Assembly: GCF_024199985.1 (NCBI RefSeq)
Contig: NZ_JANARS010000001.1
Coordinates: 248,001 to 312,000, forward strand
Source: Nocardioides pinisoli
GTDB taxonomy: Bacteria > Actinomycetota > Actinomycetes > Propionibacteriales > Nocardioidaceae
DNA: 64,000 nucleotides
Reading direction: 5' to 3'
How positions within the stretch are numbered: the stretch's first letter is position 1; each line of letters begins with the position of its first letter. Made by a program: the position numbers and the translations under genes. The notes below the pieces were generated by a model. The model made no database searches and had not been told where the DNA came from. It worked only from the letters and a program-made list of their open reading frames with translations. Positions 26,291 through 37,404 of this stretch are shown here, piece by piece.

Positions 26291-26845
26291 GTGCTGAGCC
26301 TTCCCATCGACGACGCCCGCCTTGCCGACCTCGAGCCCTGGCACGCCGACCAGCTCGCGGCGCTCTTCCGTGCCCACGGCGCCGACTTCTACGACTGGCT
26401 GCCGTGGGAGGGCTTCGAGGAGGTCGACGGCGCGCGCGGCTTCATCGAGTCCTTCGCCAAGGCCCGCGGCGAGGGCACCCGGCGGCTCTACGGCATCTGG
26501 GTCGACGACGAGCTCGTCGGCGGCACCCTCTTCCCGAGCATCAACGCCCGCGCGCGCACCGCGGAGGCCGGCGTCTTCCTCGCGGCGTCCGCCCGGGGCC
26601 GTGGGATCGTGACCCGCGCCGTCGCCGCCATGCTCGACTGGGCCTTCACCGAGCGCGGCCTGCACCGGGTCGAGTGGCGCTGCGCCCCCGGCAACCTCCC
26701 GAGCCGACGCGTCGCCGAGCGGCTCGGCTTCACCCACGAGGGCACCCTGCGCGAGGTGTTCCCGGTGCGCGAGGAGCGCCAGGACCTCGAGGTCTGGTCG
26801 CTGCTGGCCCGCGAGTGGTCGGGCCTGCCGCCCCACGTGGGGTAG
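26291..26845 (+). CDS. GNAT acetyltransferase (RimJ/RimL-like)
   Basis: A 184-residue N-acetyltransferase with a GNAT fold. The acetyl-CoA loop is SARGRGIVTRAV, and the C-terminal part has CAPGNLPSRRVAERLGFTHEGTLRE, as in ribosomal-protein-type acetyltransferases. GTG 26291 is preferred because TAGGGT lies exactly 7 nt upstream (overlapping the SDR stop); GTG 26282 is in frame as an alternative. The TAG stop lies inside the left arm of the palindromic repeat at 26841. Confidence 0.9.
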   Translation: MLSLPIDDARLADLEPWHADQLAALFRAHGADFYDWLPWEGFEEVDGARGFIESFAKARGEGTRRLYGIWVDDELVGGTLFPSINARARTAEAGVFLAASARGRGIVTRAVAAMLDWAFTERGLHRVEWRCAPGNLPSRRVAERLGFTHEGTLREVFPVREERQDLEVWSLLAREWSGLPPHVG

Positions 26846-26903
26846 TCCACCGGGAACCTGTCGTCGTCGGGACCATTCGGCAGCCGTTTCCCGGTGGACT
26901 ACC
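26841..26903. repeat. Intergenic palindromic repeat, copy 1
   Basis: Perfect 16-bp inverted arms, GGTAGTCCACCGGGAA at 26841-26856 and its complement at 26888-26903, around 31 bp. The same element occurs at 50014-50076. The left arm contains the GNAT stop codon and the right arm ends 17 bp before the FurA operator. It may act as a terminator for the GNAT gene. Confidence 0.75.
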
Positions 26904-26920
26904 GGAGACCCGCGGAAAGA

Positions 26921-26935
26921 CTTGACTGGTTCAAG
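26921..26935. promoter_or_regulatory. FurA operator/promoter of furA-katG
   Basis: CTTGACTGGTTCAAG has 5-bp palindromic arms around CTGGT and runs into AAAAGG. It closely resembles the AT-rich FurA-binding site described upstream of mycobacterial furA, with TTGAC doubling as a -35 element. It lies 24 bp before the furA start, so FurA should autorepress the operon. Confidence 0.75.
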
Positions 26936-26958
26936 AAAAGGCGGCAGGGTGGATCGGG

Positions 26959-29722
<2,764 letters not shown>

Positions 29723-29739
29723 CCGTCGTACGCCTCGTC

Positions 29740-29768
29740 GGCCCGGTCTCCCTCGCGGAGGCCGGGCC
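29740..29768 (+). terminator. Hairpin terminator after katG
   Basis: Twelve-bp arms, GGCCCGGTCTCC at 29740-29751 against GGAGGCCGGGCC at 29757-29768 (one mismatch), loop CTCGC. It lies 17 nt after the katG stop; no T-tract follows. Confidence 0.6.
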
Positions 29769-29832
29769 GTCGTGCGTGCCAGGACCCTGAGCCGCAGACG
29801 TCATGGGAATCGGCGGCTCGGACCGCCGAGGC

Positions 29833-30273
29833 TCATGACGTTGCGACCGCCTCGTCGCCGACCCGGATGGTGCCCGACGAGAGCAGCCGGAAGACCGTGC
29901 CGCCGCGCGGTGAGCGCAGCGCCTGCATCGCGCCCGGGCCCAGCCAGTCGTCGAGGAGGCGGCAGGGAGCGGCGATGCGCACGACCTCGAGCTCGACGCC
30001 GGCGATCGTCATCCGCTCGCCCGGTCGCGTGGGGATCGGTCCGTGGTCGAGGGTGATGTTGCGTCGGGTGAGGCCCGGGTCGACCGGGCGGCCCAGCACC
30101 TCGGCCGCCGCCTCGAGGTCGTCGAGCGCCTGCACGGTCACGTGCCGGTGCCGGCTGCCGTGGTAGCGGTCGCCGACCAGGCCGACGCCCGCCTCGGCCT
30201 CCACGGACGCGACCGACCTCGTCGGGATCTTGCGACCAGGGGCGACGTGGATGGCGTGGACGCGGGAGCTCAC
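29833..30273 (-). CDS. MOSC domain protein
   Basis: A 146-residue single-domain MOSC protein. The conserved VHAIHVAPGRKIPTRSV start, the GDRYHG element, RRNITLD and the sulphur-carrying Cys in RIAAPCRLLDDW are present. Related stand-alone MOSC proteins handle molybdenum-cofactor-linked reduction or sulphur transfer. GTG 30273 is preferred to the longer start at 30345 because TACGGT lies 7 nt upstream and the extra 24 residues are not conserved in the family. It is divergent from the AGCS symporter. Confidence 0.9.
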   Translation of the reverse strand: MSSRVHAIHVAPGRKIPTRSVASVEAEAGVGLVGDRYHGSRHRHVTVQALDDLEAAAEVLGRPVDPGLTRRNITLDHGPIPTRPGERMTIAGVELEVVRIAAPCRLLDDWLGPGAMQALRSPRGGTVFRLLSSGTIRVGDEAVATS

Positions 30274-30362
30274 GGGTGCGACCGTACTGCGCCAGTTCTG
30301 CCACACAACTGTCACATCCCCGTCGTTGAGGTCGCCCGACGACAACTGGTTGCATCACTGGG

Positions 30363-31907
30363 ATGTACTCGGATGCGACGGTCCTGGCCACCCAGTGGGA
30401 GTGGATCTCCACTGTCGAGGAGGCCATCAACTCGGCCTTCAACCCGATCGCCGACGCGGTGGCCTCGGTGATCTTCTACGCGCCGAGCATCGGCGGGGTC
30501 TCGTTCCCGCTGATCGTGCTGTGGCTCGTAGTGGCCGCGATCGTCTTCACCATCTACTTCAAGGGCATCCAGTTCGTCTCGTGGCGCACCAGCATCGGCC
30601 TGGTCCGGGGCAAGTTCTCGCGGGCCAGCGACCCCGGCGAGGTCACCCACTTCCAGGCGCTGTCCTCGGCGGTGTCGGGCACGGTCGGGCTGGGCAACAT
30701 CGCCGGCGTCGGCGCGGCGGTCACGCTCGGCGGCCCGGGCGCGACGTTCTGGATGATCATCGCCGGACTCCTCGGCATGTGCACGAAGTTCGTCGAGTGC
30801 ACCCTCGGCGTGAAGTACCGCGAGGTCCACGAGGACGGGACGGTCACGGGTGGCCCGTTCCGCTACCTTCCGGTGGCCTTCGAGCGGTTCGGCTGGGCCA
30901 CGTCGCGCACGTTGACCGTCGTCTTCGCAGTCGCACTGTTCCTCTTCGGGGCGGTCGGCGGCAACATGTTCCAGGCCAACCAGACCTTCGCGCAGGCGCA
31001 GGAGGTCACCGGGGGTGAGGACGGCTTCCTCGGCTCGTCGGGATCGGCCCTGATCTTCGGCCTCGTGCTGGCGTTCCTCGTCGGCGCCGTGATCATCGGC
31101 GGAATCACCTCGATCGCCCGGGTGACCTCCCGACTCGTCCCCGCAATGGCACTGCTCTACCTCGGCACCTGCCTCCTGGTCATCCTCGGCAACATCGCCA
31201 ACGTCCCCGCGGCGATCGGCGAGATCATCTCCGGGGCGTTCAACCCCGAAGGCGTGGCCGGCGGCTTCCTGGGCGTGCTCATCATCGGCTTCCAGCGCGC
31301 GGCCTTCTCCAACGAGGCCGGTGTCGGCTCCGCCCCCATCGCCCACTCGGCGGTGAAGACCAAGCACCCGGTCAGCGAGGGCTTCGTGGCGCTGCTCGAA
31401 CCCTTCATCGACACCGTCGTCATCTGCACGATGACGGCGCTGACCATCGTCATCGCCGACTCCGCCTACTACGCCGAGCAGCGCGAGGTGGTGGCCGGTG
31501 GGGGACCCACGCCGGACGGCGTCGTCGTCACCTCGCGGGCCTTCGAGACGTTCCTGCCGCAGTTCCCGGTGATCCTGGCGATCGCGGTGGCGCTCTTCGC
31601 GTTCTCCACGCTCATCACGTGGTCCTACTACACGATGAAGGCATGGACCGAGCTCTTCGGCCGTTCGAAGCGCAGTGAGGCAATCTTCAAGATCGTCTTC
31701 TGCACCTTCACCGTGATCGGCAGCGTCATCACCTTCACCTCGGTCCTCACCTTCGCGGACTCGATGCTCTTCGTCTGCGCGATCGTCAACCTGCTGGCCT
31801 GCTACCTGCTCCTGCCGAAGGTGCGCGAGGAGCTGCGGTCCTTCCGGGAGGGTCGTCGTACGGGCGCGATCAAGGAGGTCCCGGTCGAGGAGCGCGCGAC
31901 GACTTGA
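30363..31907 (+). CDS. Sodium:alanine/glycine symporter (AGCS family)
   Basis: A 514-residue membrane protein with about eleven helices. AGCS signatures are clear: SSAVSGTVGLGNIAGVGAAVTLGGPGATFWM, GGPFRYL and FQRAAFSNEAGVGSAPIAHSA. It takes up small neutral amino acids with sodium. The N-terminus is periplasmic-side and short, and the C-terminus is basic and cytoplasmic. No strong ribosome site precedes ATG 30363. Its last 38 bp overlap the convergent PAP2 gene. Confidence 0.95.
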   Translation: MYSDATVLATQWEWISTVEEAINSAFNPIADAVASVIFYAPSIGGVSFPLIVLWLVVAAIVFTIYFKGIQFVSWRTSIGLVRGKFSRASDPGEVTHFQALSSAVSGTVGLGNIAGVGAAVTLGGPGATFWMIIAGLLGMCTKFVECTLGVKYREVHEDGTVTGGPFRYLPVAFERFGWATSRTLTVVFAVALFLFGAVGGNMFQANQTFAQAQEVTGGEDGFLGSSGSALIFGLVLAFLVGAVIIGGITSIARVTSRLVPAMALLYLGTCLLVILGNIANVPAAIGEIISGAFNPEGVAGGFLGVLIIGFQRAAFSNEAGVGSAPIAHSAVKTKHPVSEGFVALLEPFIDTVVICTMTALTIVIADSAYYAEQREVVAGGGPTPDGVVVTSRAFETFLPQFPVILAIAVALFAFSTLITWSYYTMKAWTELFGRSKRSEAIFKIVFCTFTVIGSVITFTSVLTFADSMLFVCAIVNLLACYLLLPKVREELRSFREGRRTGAIKEVPVEERATT

Positions 31908-32775
31908 CGGGCCGCTGGTCCTCGCCCACCCCCATCGGCGCCGACAGCTGGGCGTACGTCGTGACGGTCAGGGCGGTGATCAGGGCGATGCCGGCCAGGA
32001 CGACCCCGGCGTCGAGGAAGCCCGACCAGCCGCCGCCGGGGCGTACGCCGACCGCGAGGAGGCCGGCGACGGCGAGCACCACCCCGGTGGTGGCGAAGAT
32101 GCGGTGCGGGCGGCCGGGGTCGACGCCCGACATGCCACCGCGCAGCACGCTCCACACCACCAGGACGGCGGTCCCCCACGACAGGCACACGAGCACGGCG
32201 CCGACGATGTCGGCGGGCCGGTGCCAGCTGGCCACGAGCATCGCAGTGGCCGTGACGGTGATGGCGGCGGAGCCCACCAGCGACACCGCGGTGCGTGCCT
32301 GACCCGGCACGACCAGCAGGGCCGCGAACACCAGCGAGACGACCACGGTCGCGTGGCCGCTCGGGTAGCTGGCGACGGTGAGGTTGCCGTAGTCGGGTCG
32401 CTCGGACCACGCCTTGAGCGCCTGGGTGGTGAGGTTGGCGCCGAGCACCAGGGCGGCGGCCGCGGCGGCGGCGGCGTAGCGCCGGCGCACCGCGGCCGTT
32501 GCGGTCACCAGCAGGACGGCGAGCGCGACCGAACCCAGCGAGACGTTGCCGAGCACGGCGACGAGCTGGCGGGTGGCGATCCGGTCACCGACGACGACGT
32601 CCATGCCGGCCTGGTCGAGCGCCTGGCCCAGGCGGGTCTGCTGGCTGCGGTCGCCCAGCCACAGCAGGGCCACCCAGCTCAGCAGGCAGACGCCGAGACA
32701 GGCCGCAGTGCTGCGCCAGCGCCGCCACTGCTTCCGGGCGGGCCGCGCCACCGAGGTGATGCGCTCCGCCGTCAT
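31870..32775 (-). CDS. PAP2-family membrane phosphatase
   Basis: A 301-residue protein with about eight helices. PAP2 motifs appear in order: KAWSERP (C1), PSGHAT (C2) and ASWHRPADIVGA (C3, with the catalytic His and Asp). Such enzymes dephosphorylate lipid phosphates or undecaprenyl pyrophosphate on the outer face of the membrane. The C-terminal 25 residues are basic. CACGAT lies 6 nt before the ATG, consistent with a leaderless mRNA. Confidence 0.9.
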   Translation of the reverse strand: MTAERITSVARPARKQWRRWRSTAACLGVCLLSWVALLWLGDRSQQTRLGQALDQAGMDVVVGDRIATRQLVAVLGNVSLGSVALAVLLVTATAAVRRRYAAAAAAAALVLGANLTTQALKAWSERPDYGNLTVASYPSGHATVVVSLVFAALLVVPGQARTAVSLVGSAAITVTATAMLVASWHRPADIVGAVLVCLSWGTAVLVVWSVLRGGMSGVDPGRPHRIFATTGVVLAVAGLLAVGVRPGGGWSGFLDAGVVLAGIALITALTVTTYAQLSAPMGVGEDQRPVKSSRAPRPGPP

Positions 32776-32853
32776 GCCGACATCGTGGCACGGGGACGTC
32801 TGCGGCCTTTCTGGTCAGCCGGTCCGGTCAGCCGGTCTGGAGGGTCGGCCTGC

Positions 32854-34020
32854 TCAGGCGGGCATCCGGGCGTCGAGGAAGCGGACGGTCCGGTCCATCG
32901 CGGCGATGAAGGCCGGGCCGAACGCGTGGCCGTCGTCGTACCACTCCAACGTGGCGTCCACGCCGGCCTTCGTCATGGCGCGCTGGGTGGCGCGCGCCCA
33001 CGGTGGCGGGCAGGTGTCGTCGAAGCGCCCGTGCACCATCAGCACCGGCTCGGTGATCTCGTCGAAGAGCGGTCGCGGCGAGACGCCGCGCCAGAACTCC
33101 GGGTCCTCGGCCGGCAGGCCGTGCCGGCCGCGGAAGCCGGCCTTGAGCTCGGTCAGCGGTGCGTCCGGGCGCTGGAACTGCGCGAAGTTCTCCGCCTCGA
33201 GGCTGGAGACCGACGCCCAGCCGACACCCGCGGCAAAGAGCCCGGGCTCGGCCGCGAGCGCCTTCATCATCACGCCGCCGCCCATCGACCGCCCGAACAG
33301 CGCGATCCGGTCGGGGTCGACCCGCACGTCGTCGGAGCTCCGGAGGGCGCGGAGGGCGGCGATCGCGTCGGCGGCGTAGCCGAGGCGGACGGCCTGCTCG
33401 ATGCGCGGGTCGTCGGTCGACTCGGCGTGGTTGCGGTAGTCGACGTGCAGCGCGACGTAGCCGCGCTGCGCCAGGAAGCCGCGCTCGCGCGTCATGCCCT
33501 GGCCGCGGACGTAGACGGCCGGGTCGATGTAGCCGTGGGCCAGCACCACCGCCGGCCATCCCTGACCACCCCGGGGACCGCGCCCGGCCGGCACGTTGAG
33601 CACGCCGCTGATCCGCAGCGGCTCGGTGCCCCGCCCCATGGTCGTGGAGGCGAAGGTGACGTCGTACGACGTGTAGGCGGGGGTGCGCTCGCGCACCGCG
33701 CCCAGCCGCAGGTCGCCGCCGGTCAGGTCGGCCTGGGCGAGGGCGGCCATCGAGACCGGGCGCGCGGGCTTCGGCTCCGGCTTCTCCGTGGGCTCCTCAC
33801 TCGGCTCACTACTCGGTTCTTGGGTGGGCTCGCTGCTCGGCTCCTGGGTGGGCTCGCTGGTCGGCTCGCTGGTCGGCTCGCTGGTCGGCGTCGCGCTCGA
33901 GGTGTCGGCGGAGCCGGGCGGGTCGGCCTCCGAGCTCCCGGTGGAGCAGCCGGTGAGCAGCACCAGCAGGGCGGTGGCGGTCGCGAGCGGGCCGGCGGCC
34001 CGGGGCCGGAGGGCGGGCAT
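32854..34020 (-). CDS. Lipoprotein alpha/beta hydrolase (prolyl-oligopeptidase-like)
   Basis: A 388-residue exported lipoprotein with lipobox LLTGC near residue 23. A 45-residue Ser/Glu/Pro/Thr repeat linker (SEPTSEPTQEPSSEPTQEPS type) acts as a cell-wall spacer. The alpha/beta hydrolase domain has nucleophile Ser in GRSMGGG, an Asp in HGRFDDTC and His in DGHAFGP, in the S9/dienelactone-hydrolase style. Substrate unknown. ATG 34020 is chosen over 34116 because it begins the signal peptide and CACACT lies 7 nt upstream. Divergent from an ECF sigma gene. Confidence 0.9.
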   Translation of the reverse strand: MPALRPRAAGPLATATALLVLLTGCSTGSSEADPPGSADTSSATPTSEPTSEPTSEPTQEPSSEPTQEPSSEPSEEPTEKPEPKPARPVSMAALAQADLTGGDLRLGAVRERTPAYTSYDVTFASTTMGRGTEPLRISGVLNVPAGRGPRGGQGWPAVVLAHGYIDPAVYVRGQGMTRERGFLAQRGYVALHVDYRNHAESTDDPRIEQAVRLGYAADAIAALRALRSSDDVRVDPDRIALFGRSMGGGVMMKALAAEPGLFAAGVGWASVSSLEAENFAQFQRPDAPLTELKAGFRGRHGLPAEDPEFWRGVSPRPLFDEITEPVLMVHGRFDDTCPPPWARATQRAMTKAGVDATLEWYDDGHAFGPAFIAAMDRTVRFLDARMPA

Positions 34021-34133
34021 GTCCCCCAGTGTGCGCGACGCCTGGTCACGGCTGGCCACGTCCGTCCGGTCACGTCTGGGCCGGCTGGTGCGTCGACTGG
34101 TCGAGACGACCGGCACGCGGAAGGGTGGGACCC

Positions 34134-35003
34134 ATGGATCGGACCGAGGGCTTCGAGGACGAACGGCCCCGGTTGCTCGGCATCGCGACGCGCGTGCTGG
34201 GCGACCACGCCGAGGCCGAGGACGTGGTGCAGCAGGCCTGGCTCCGGCTCGACCGGGCCGTGAGACGCGACGGCACCGAGATCGACAACCTCGCGGCGTG
34301 GCTGACGACCGTCACCACCCGCCTCTGCCTCGACCGGCTGCGGGCCCGCACGCCCGTCCCGGTGGAGGACCCGCACCTCGAGGACGCCGCCCTCGAGCCG
34401 TGGTCCGACCCGGTGCCCGACCCGGCGGACGACGTCGCGCTGGCCGACACGGTCGGCATCGCGCTGCAGGCGGTCATCGACCGGCTGTCGCCGCGGGAAC
34501 GGGTGGCCTTCGTGCTGCACGACAGCTTCGGCTTCGACTTCGCCACGATCGGCGCGGTCCTCGACACCTCACCCGTGGCGGCACGCAAGCTCACCTCCCG
34601 GGCCCGGGCGAAGGTCGCGCAGCCCGCCCCCGAGGACGCGCTGGCCGACTGGGAGGTCGTCGACGCCTTCATGGCCGCGGCCCGCGGCGGCGACTTCGAG
34701 CGGCTCCTCCAGCTCCTGGCGCCCGACGCGGTGGTCGGTGCCGACGAGGCCGCGGTGCTCGCCGGCACCCCGGCCTCCATCGAGGGCCGCGACGAGGTCG
34801 CTGCGTTCTTCAACGGCAGTGCGCAGGCGGCGATGGCCGTCTTCGTGGGCGACCGCCCGGCGTCGGCGTGGTTCCACCGGGGCTCGGCCGCCGTGGTCTT
34901 CGACTTCGAGGTCTCCGGCGGGAAGGTCCGGGCGATCACCTTCCGTGCCGAGCCGTCCGTCCTGGCCCGCGTCGTGCGCCGGGACGGGCCGACGGCGAGG
35001 TGA
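34134..35003 (+). CDS. ECF sigma factor with SnoaL-like C-terminal domain (SigJ/ECF41-like)
   Basis: A 289-residue sigma factor. Region 2 is at about 5-70 (LLGIATRVLGDHAEAEDVVQQAWLRL), region 4 at about 115-165 (LSPRERVAFVLHDSFGFDF) and a SnoaL-like domain at about 180-285. ECF41-type factors carry the regulator in cis and usually sit beside an oxidoreductase or carboxymuconolactone decarboxylase; here the neighbour is a lipoprotein hydrolase instead. The start is ATG 34134, with AAGGGT 7 nt upstream. The hairpin repeat array begins immediately after the stop. Confidence 0.93.
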   Translation: MDRTEGFEDERPRLLGIATRVLGDHAEAEDVVQQAWLRLDRAVRRDGTEIDNLAAWLTTVTTRLCLDRLRARTPVPVEDPHLEDAALEPWSDPVPDPADDVALADTVGIALQAVIDRLSPRERVAFVLHDSFGFDFATIGAVLDTSPVAARKLTSRARAKVAQPAPEDALADWEVVDAFMAAARGGDFERLLQLLAPDAVVGADEAAVLAGTPASIEGRDEVAAFFNGSAQAAMAVFVGDRPASAWFHRGSAAVVFDFEVSGGKVRAITFRAEPSVLARVVRRDGPTAR

Positions 35004-35487
35004 CCCAGCCGGATCTCCGAGGTGGCGGCACATCGCACGCCGGGAGCCGGCGGATGCGCGATCTGCCGCCACCCCGCGGCGGCGTACGCGGCCGGATCTC
35101 CAAGGTGGCGGCACATCGCACGCCGGGAGCCGGCGGATGCGCGATCTGCCGCCACCCCGCGGCGGCGTACGCAGCCCGATCTCCAAGGTGGCGGCACATC
35201 GCACGCCGGGAGCCGGCGGATGCGCGGTCTGCCGCCACCCCGCGGCGGCGTAGGCAGCCGGTCGCGAAGGTGGCGGCACATCGCACGCCGGGGGCCGGCG
35301 GATGCGCGATCTGCCGCCACCCCGCGGCGGCGTACCCAGCCGGATGTCGAAGGTGGCGGCACATCGCACGCCGGGAGCCGGCGGATGCGCGATCCGCCGC
35401 CACCCCGCGGCGGCGTACGCAGCCGGATCTCCAAGGTGGCGGCACATCGCAGAAGGTGCCGCGCGGGACGTGCGATGTGCCGCCACC
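35004..35487. repeat. Tandem array of six 83-bp hairpin-forming repeats
   Basis: GGTGGCGGCACATCGCA recurs at 35021, 35104, 35187, 35269, 35352 and 35435, spaced 83, 83, 82, 83 and 83 bp. Each of the first five units continues into a partly complementary arm ending GATCTGCCGCCACC (GATCCG in the fifth), so each forms a 53-nt hairpin, followed by a 30-bp conserved spacer rich in GCGGCGGCGTACG. The last unit diverges inside but is a perfect 17-bp inverted repeat (35435-35451 with 35471-35487). The period is not a multiple of three, so no single reading frame is conserved. No gene is seen up to 35577. Confidence 0.92.
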
Positions 35488-35577
35488 CTCCGGCGGGCGC
35501 GAGAGCGGTCACATCCCCGGCGGCCCGATCGTCGACCCCATGAGAGACCGTCAGTCATCCCAGCAAGGAGAAGCCCG

Positions 35578-35814
35578 ATGAAGACCATGACCTGCCGACA
35601 GCTCGGCGGCCCGTGCGACCTCGCCCACCGCGGTGAGACCCACGACGACGTCATCAACGCGCAGGACCAGCACCTCAAGCAGGCGGAGAAGGACGGCGAC
35701 GCCGCGCACCTGCCCGCCCGCAAGGAGATGAAGGGGCGCTGGCGCCACCCGAAGAGGTCGCTCGGCTGGTATCGCGACATGCAGGCCGCGTTCGCCGCGC
35801 TGCCCGAGGACTGA
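35578..35814 (+). CDS. Small DUF1059-like protein
   Basis: A 78-residue soluble protein starting MKTMTCRQLGGPCDLAHRGE, the N-terminal pattern of DUF1059 (Cys-containing, function unknown). The C-terminal half is basic with Trp residues. AAGGAGAAG precedes ATG 35578. The frame is open upstream through the repeat array, but that part is repeat sequence and not coding. Confidence 0.82.
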   Translation: MKTMTCRQLGGPCDLAHRGETHDDVINAQDQHLKQAEKDGDAAHLPARKEMKGRWRHPKRSLGWYRDMQAAFAALPED

Positions 35815-35844
35815 GGCAGCAGGCCGTACGCCGGTGACGCGCCG

Positions 35845-36159
35845 TCAGCGGGAGCGGCGGTCCGCCAGCAGCCACGCGGCGCCGGAGGCGGCAGCGGTGA
35901 CGCCGAGGACCGACGGCCAGGTGCCGACCTTCTTCGCGAGCGGGTGCGAGACGCCCATCGCGGTCCAGTAGGCCGCCGTCAGCCCGGCGGCCAGCGTGGC
36001 ACCGCCGACGGCGTACCACTGCCGCGCGGCGACGACGTTGGCGCCGAGCATCGCGGCACCGCCGAGGGGACGGATGCCCGTCTTCTGGGCGAAGGCGAAG
36101 CCGCCGACGAGGCCGCCGGCGAGCAGGGGAGCGGTGGGGACCGAGGTCAGGTCAGGCAC
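35845..36159 (-). CDS. Small three-helix membrane protein, function unknown
   Basis: A 104-residue hydrophobic protein with predicted helices at about 10-28, 33-70 and 80-98 and a basic C-terminal tail. I do not recognise a family. GTG 36159 has TAGGGT 6 nt upstream, which supports the start even though it is not ATG and the GGAGG abuts the codon. Short intergenic gaps separate it from its neighbours. Confidence 0.65.
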   Translation of the reverse strand: MPDLTSVPTAPLLAGGLVGGFAFAQKTGIRPLGGAAMLGANVVAARQWYAVGGATLAAGLTAAYWTAMGVSHPLAKKVGTWPSVLGVTAAASGAAWLLADRRSR

Positions 36160-36198
36160 CCTCCGACCCTAGCGAGCGGCCGGTGGTGCCAGAACGGC

Positions 36199-37299
36199 TC
36201 AGCCGCGCCCGACGCGGCCCTTCGAGCCCGCTGCCCAGCACACCTTCCCGGCGCAGTCGATGACGTGGTAGCCGAGCTCGCTGACCAGCCGCCACGTCGC
36301 GCCGCCGTCGGTGGTGATGCTCGAGCCGGCCGATCCGTCGTAGTCGCCGGTCGCGACGGCGTAGCGCGTGCCGCGCAGGAACGTCACGTCCTCGCCGACG
36401 TGCTCGAGGTCGGCGCCGCCGGTCCAGGTGCGGCCGTCGCGGGTGTAGGCCGTGGTGTCCTCGGTGTCGTTCGCGTCGCCGAAGTCACCTCCGACGGCGA
36501 TGCCGCGACGCGGCGACGCGAAGGCCCCGGCGAACCCGCCCGCAGCCTCGCCGGCCGGGATGCCCGAGGCGGTGGCGGTCCAGGTGAGCCCGCGGTCGTC
36601 GGAGCGCAGCACGCGCGAGCGCTTGCCCCCCGTGATGAGGAACGCCGACCGGCCCGCGGTGACCAGGCAGTCGCCGCTCGCGGCGAACCCGAACTCGCCG
36701 GCCGACGGCGGCATGCCCTTGCTCGGCAGCACGGACCAGGTGCGGCCGCGGTCCTCGGTGGACAGGATGCGCAGCTTGCCGTCGACCGGGTCGCTGACGG
36801 CCAGCCCGCGCGCGCCACCGCCGTAGAACGCCATGCAGTCGTAGAACGCGTCCTCGTCGGTGTTGCGGAACGCCTCGGTCCAGCTGGCGCCGCCGTCGTT
36901 GGAGCGGTAGATGCGTGAGGCCTCGCCGGGACCGATCGCCAGGACGTGGGCGACGCGCCCGTTGACCTCGACGTCGCGGAACGACAGGTCCTCGGTGCCA
37001 TCGGGACTCACGTCCACCCAGGTGTCACCGCGGTCGGTGGTCCGGTAGACGCGGGCGGAACCGCCGTCGGTGAGGCTCTCGCCCGTCACCCACGCCTCCT
37101 TGCCGCTCACCGCGGCCAGGCCGCGGAAGTTCTGGTCGGCGTCCACGACGGCCTCCCACCAGTCGCGGAAGGGGTCGGGCCCGCCGGGCTTCGCGTCGGG
37201 CCGGGCCGCGGTGCTGGTGGGGACCGCGAGGGCCAGGGCCAGTCCGGGGACCAGGACGGTGAGGAGGGCAGGGGTGAGGGAGACGCCGAGTCGTCGCAT
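36199..37299 (-). CDS. Secreted Asp-box (BNR) beta-propeller protein
   Basis: A 366-residue protein with a signal peptide (MRRLGVSLTPALLTVLVPG, cleavage near residue 30). It contains six Asp-box-like turns of SxDxGxTW type: TTDRGDTW, SNDGGASW, TEDRGRTW, SDDRGLTW, TRDGRTW and TTDGGATW. These mark a sialidase-like or photosystem-II-assembly-factor-like propeller. Sialidase catalytic arginines cannot be assigned, so a binding role is as likely as an enzymatic one. CATCGT lies 6 nt before the ATG; the long open frame upstream to 37905 is a shadow of the DinB-like gene. Confidence 0.85.
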   Translation of the reverse strand: MRRLGVSLTPALLTVLVPGLALALAVPTSTAARPDAKPGGPDPFRDWWEAVVDADQNFRGLAAVSGKEAWVTGESLTDGGSARVYRTTDRGDTWVDVSPDGTEDLSFRDVEVNGRVAHVLAIGPGEASRIYRSNDGGASWTEAFRNTDEDAFYDCMAFYGGGARGLAVSDPVDGKLRILSTEDRGRTWSVLPSKGMPPSAGEFGFAASGDCLVTAGRSAFLITGGKRSRVLRSDDRGLTWTATASGIPAGEAAGGFAGAFASPRRGIAVGGDFGDANDTEDTTAYTRDGRTWTGGADLEHVGEDVTFLRGTRYAVATGDYDGSAGSSITTDGGATWRLVSELGYHVIDCAGKVCWAAGSKGRVGRG

Positions 37300-37404
37300 C
37301 CAGCCACGATGGCGTGCGACCCGGCCGCTGTCCAGACCCTCTTCCCGACCGGCTGGTGGTGTTGCGGCAGCCGGTCGTCCGGAACCGCGTCTACGGTCGC
37401 TCGC

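Noticed and set aside
35004..35487. CRISPR array
   Set aside because: The units are near-identical over their full 83 bp, including the spacer part, and no cas genes are nearby; this is a plain tandem hairpin repeat.
34936..35512. Repeat-containing open frames across the 83-bp array on both strands
   Set aside because: The repeat period is not a multiple of three, so the peptide changes frame each unit; no start signal or conserved protein is present.
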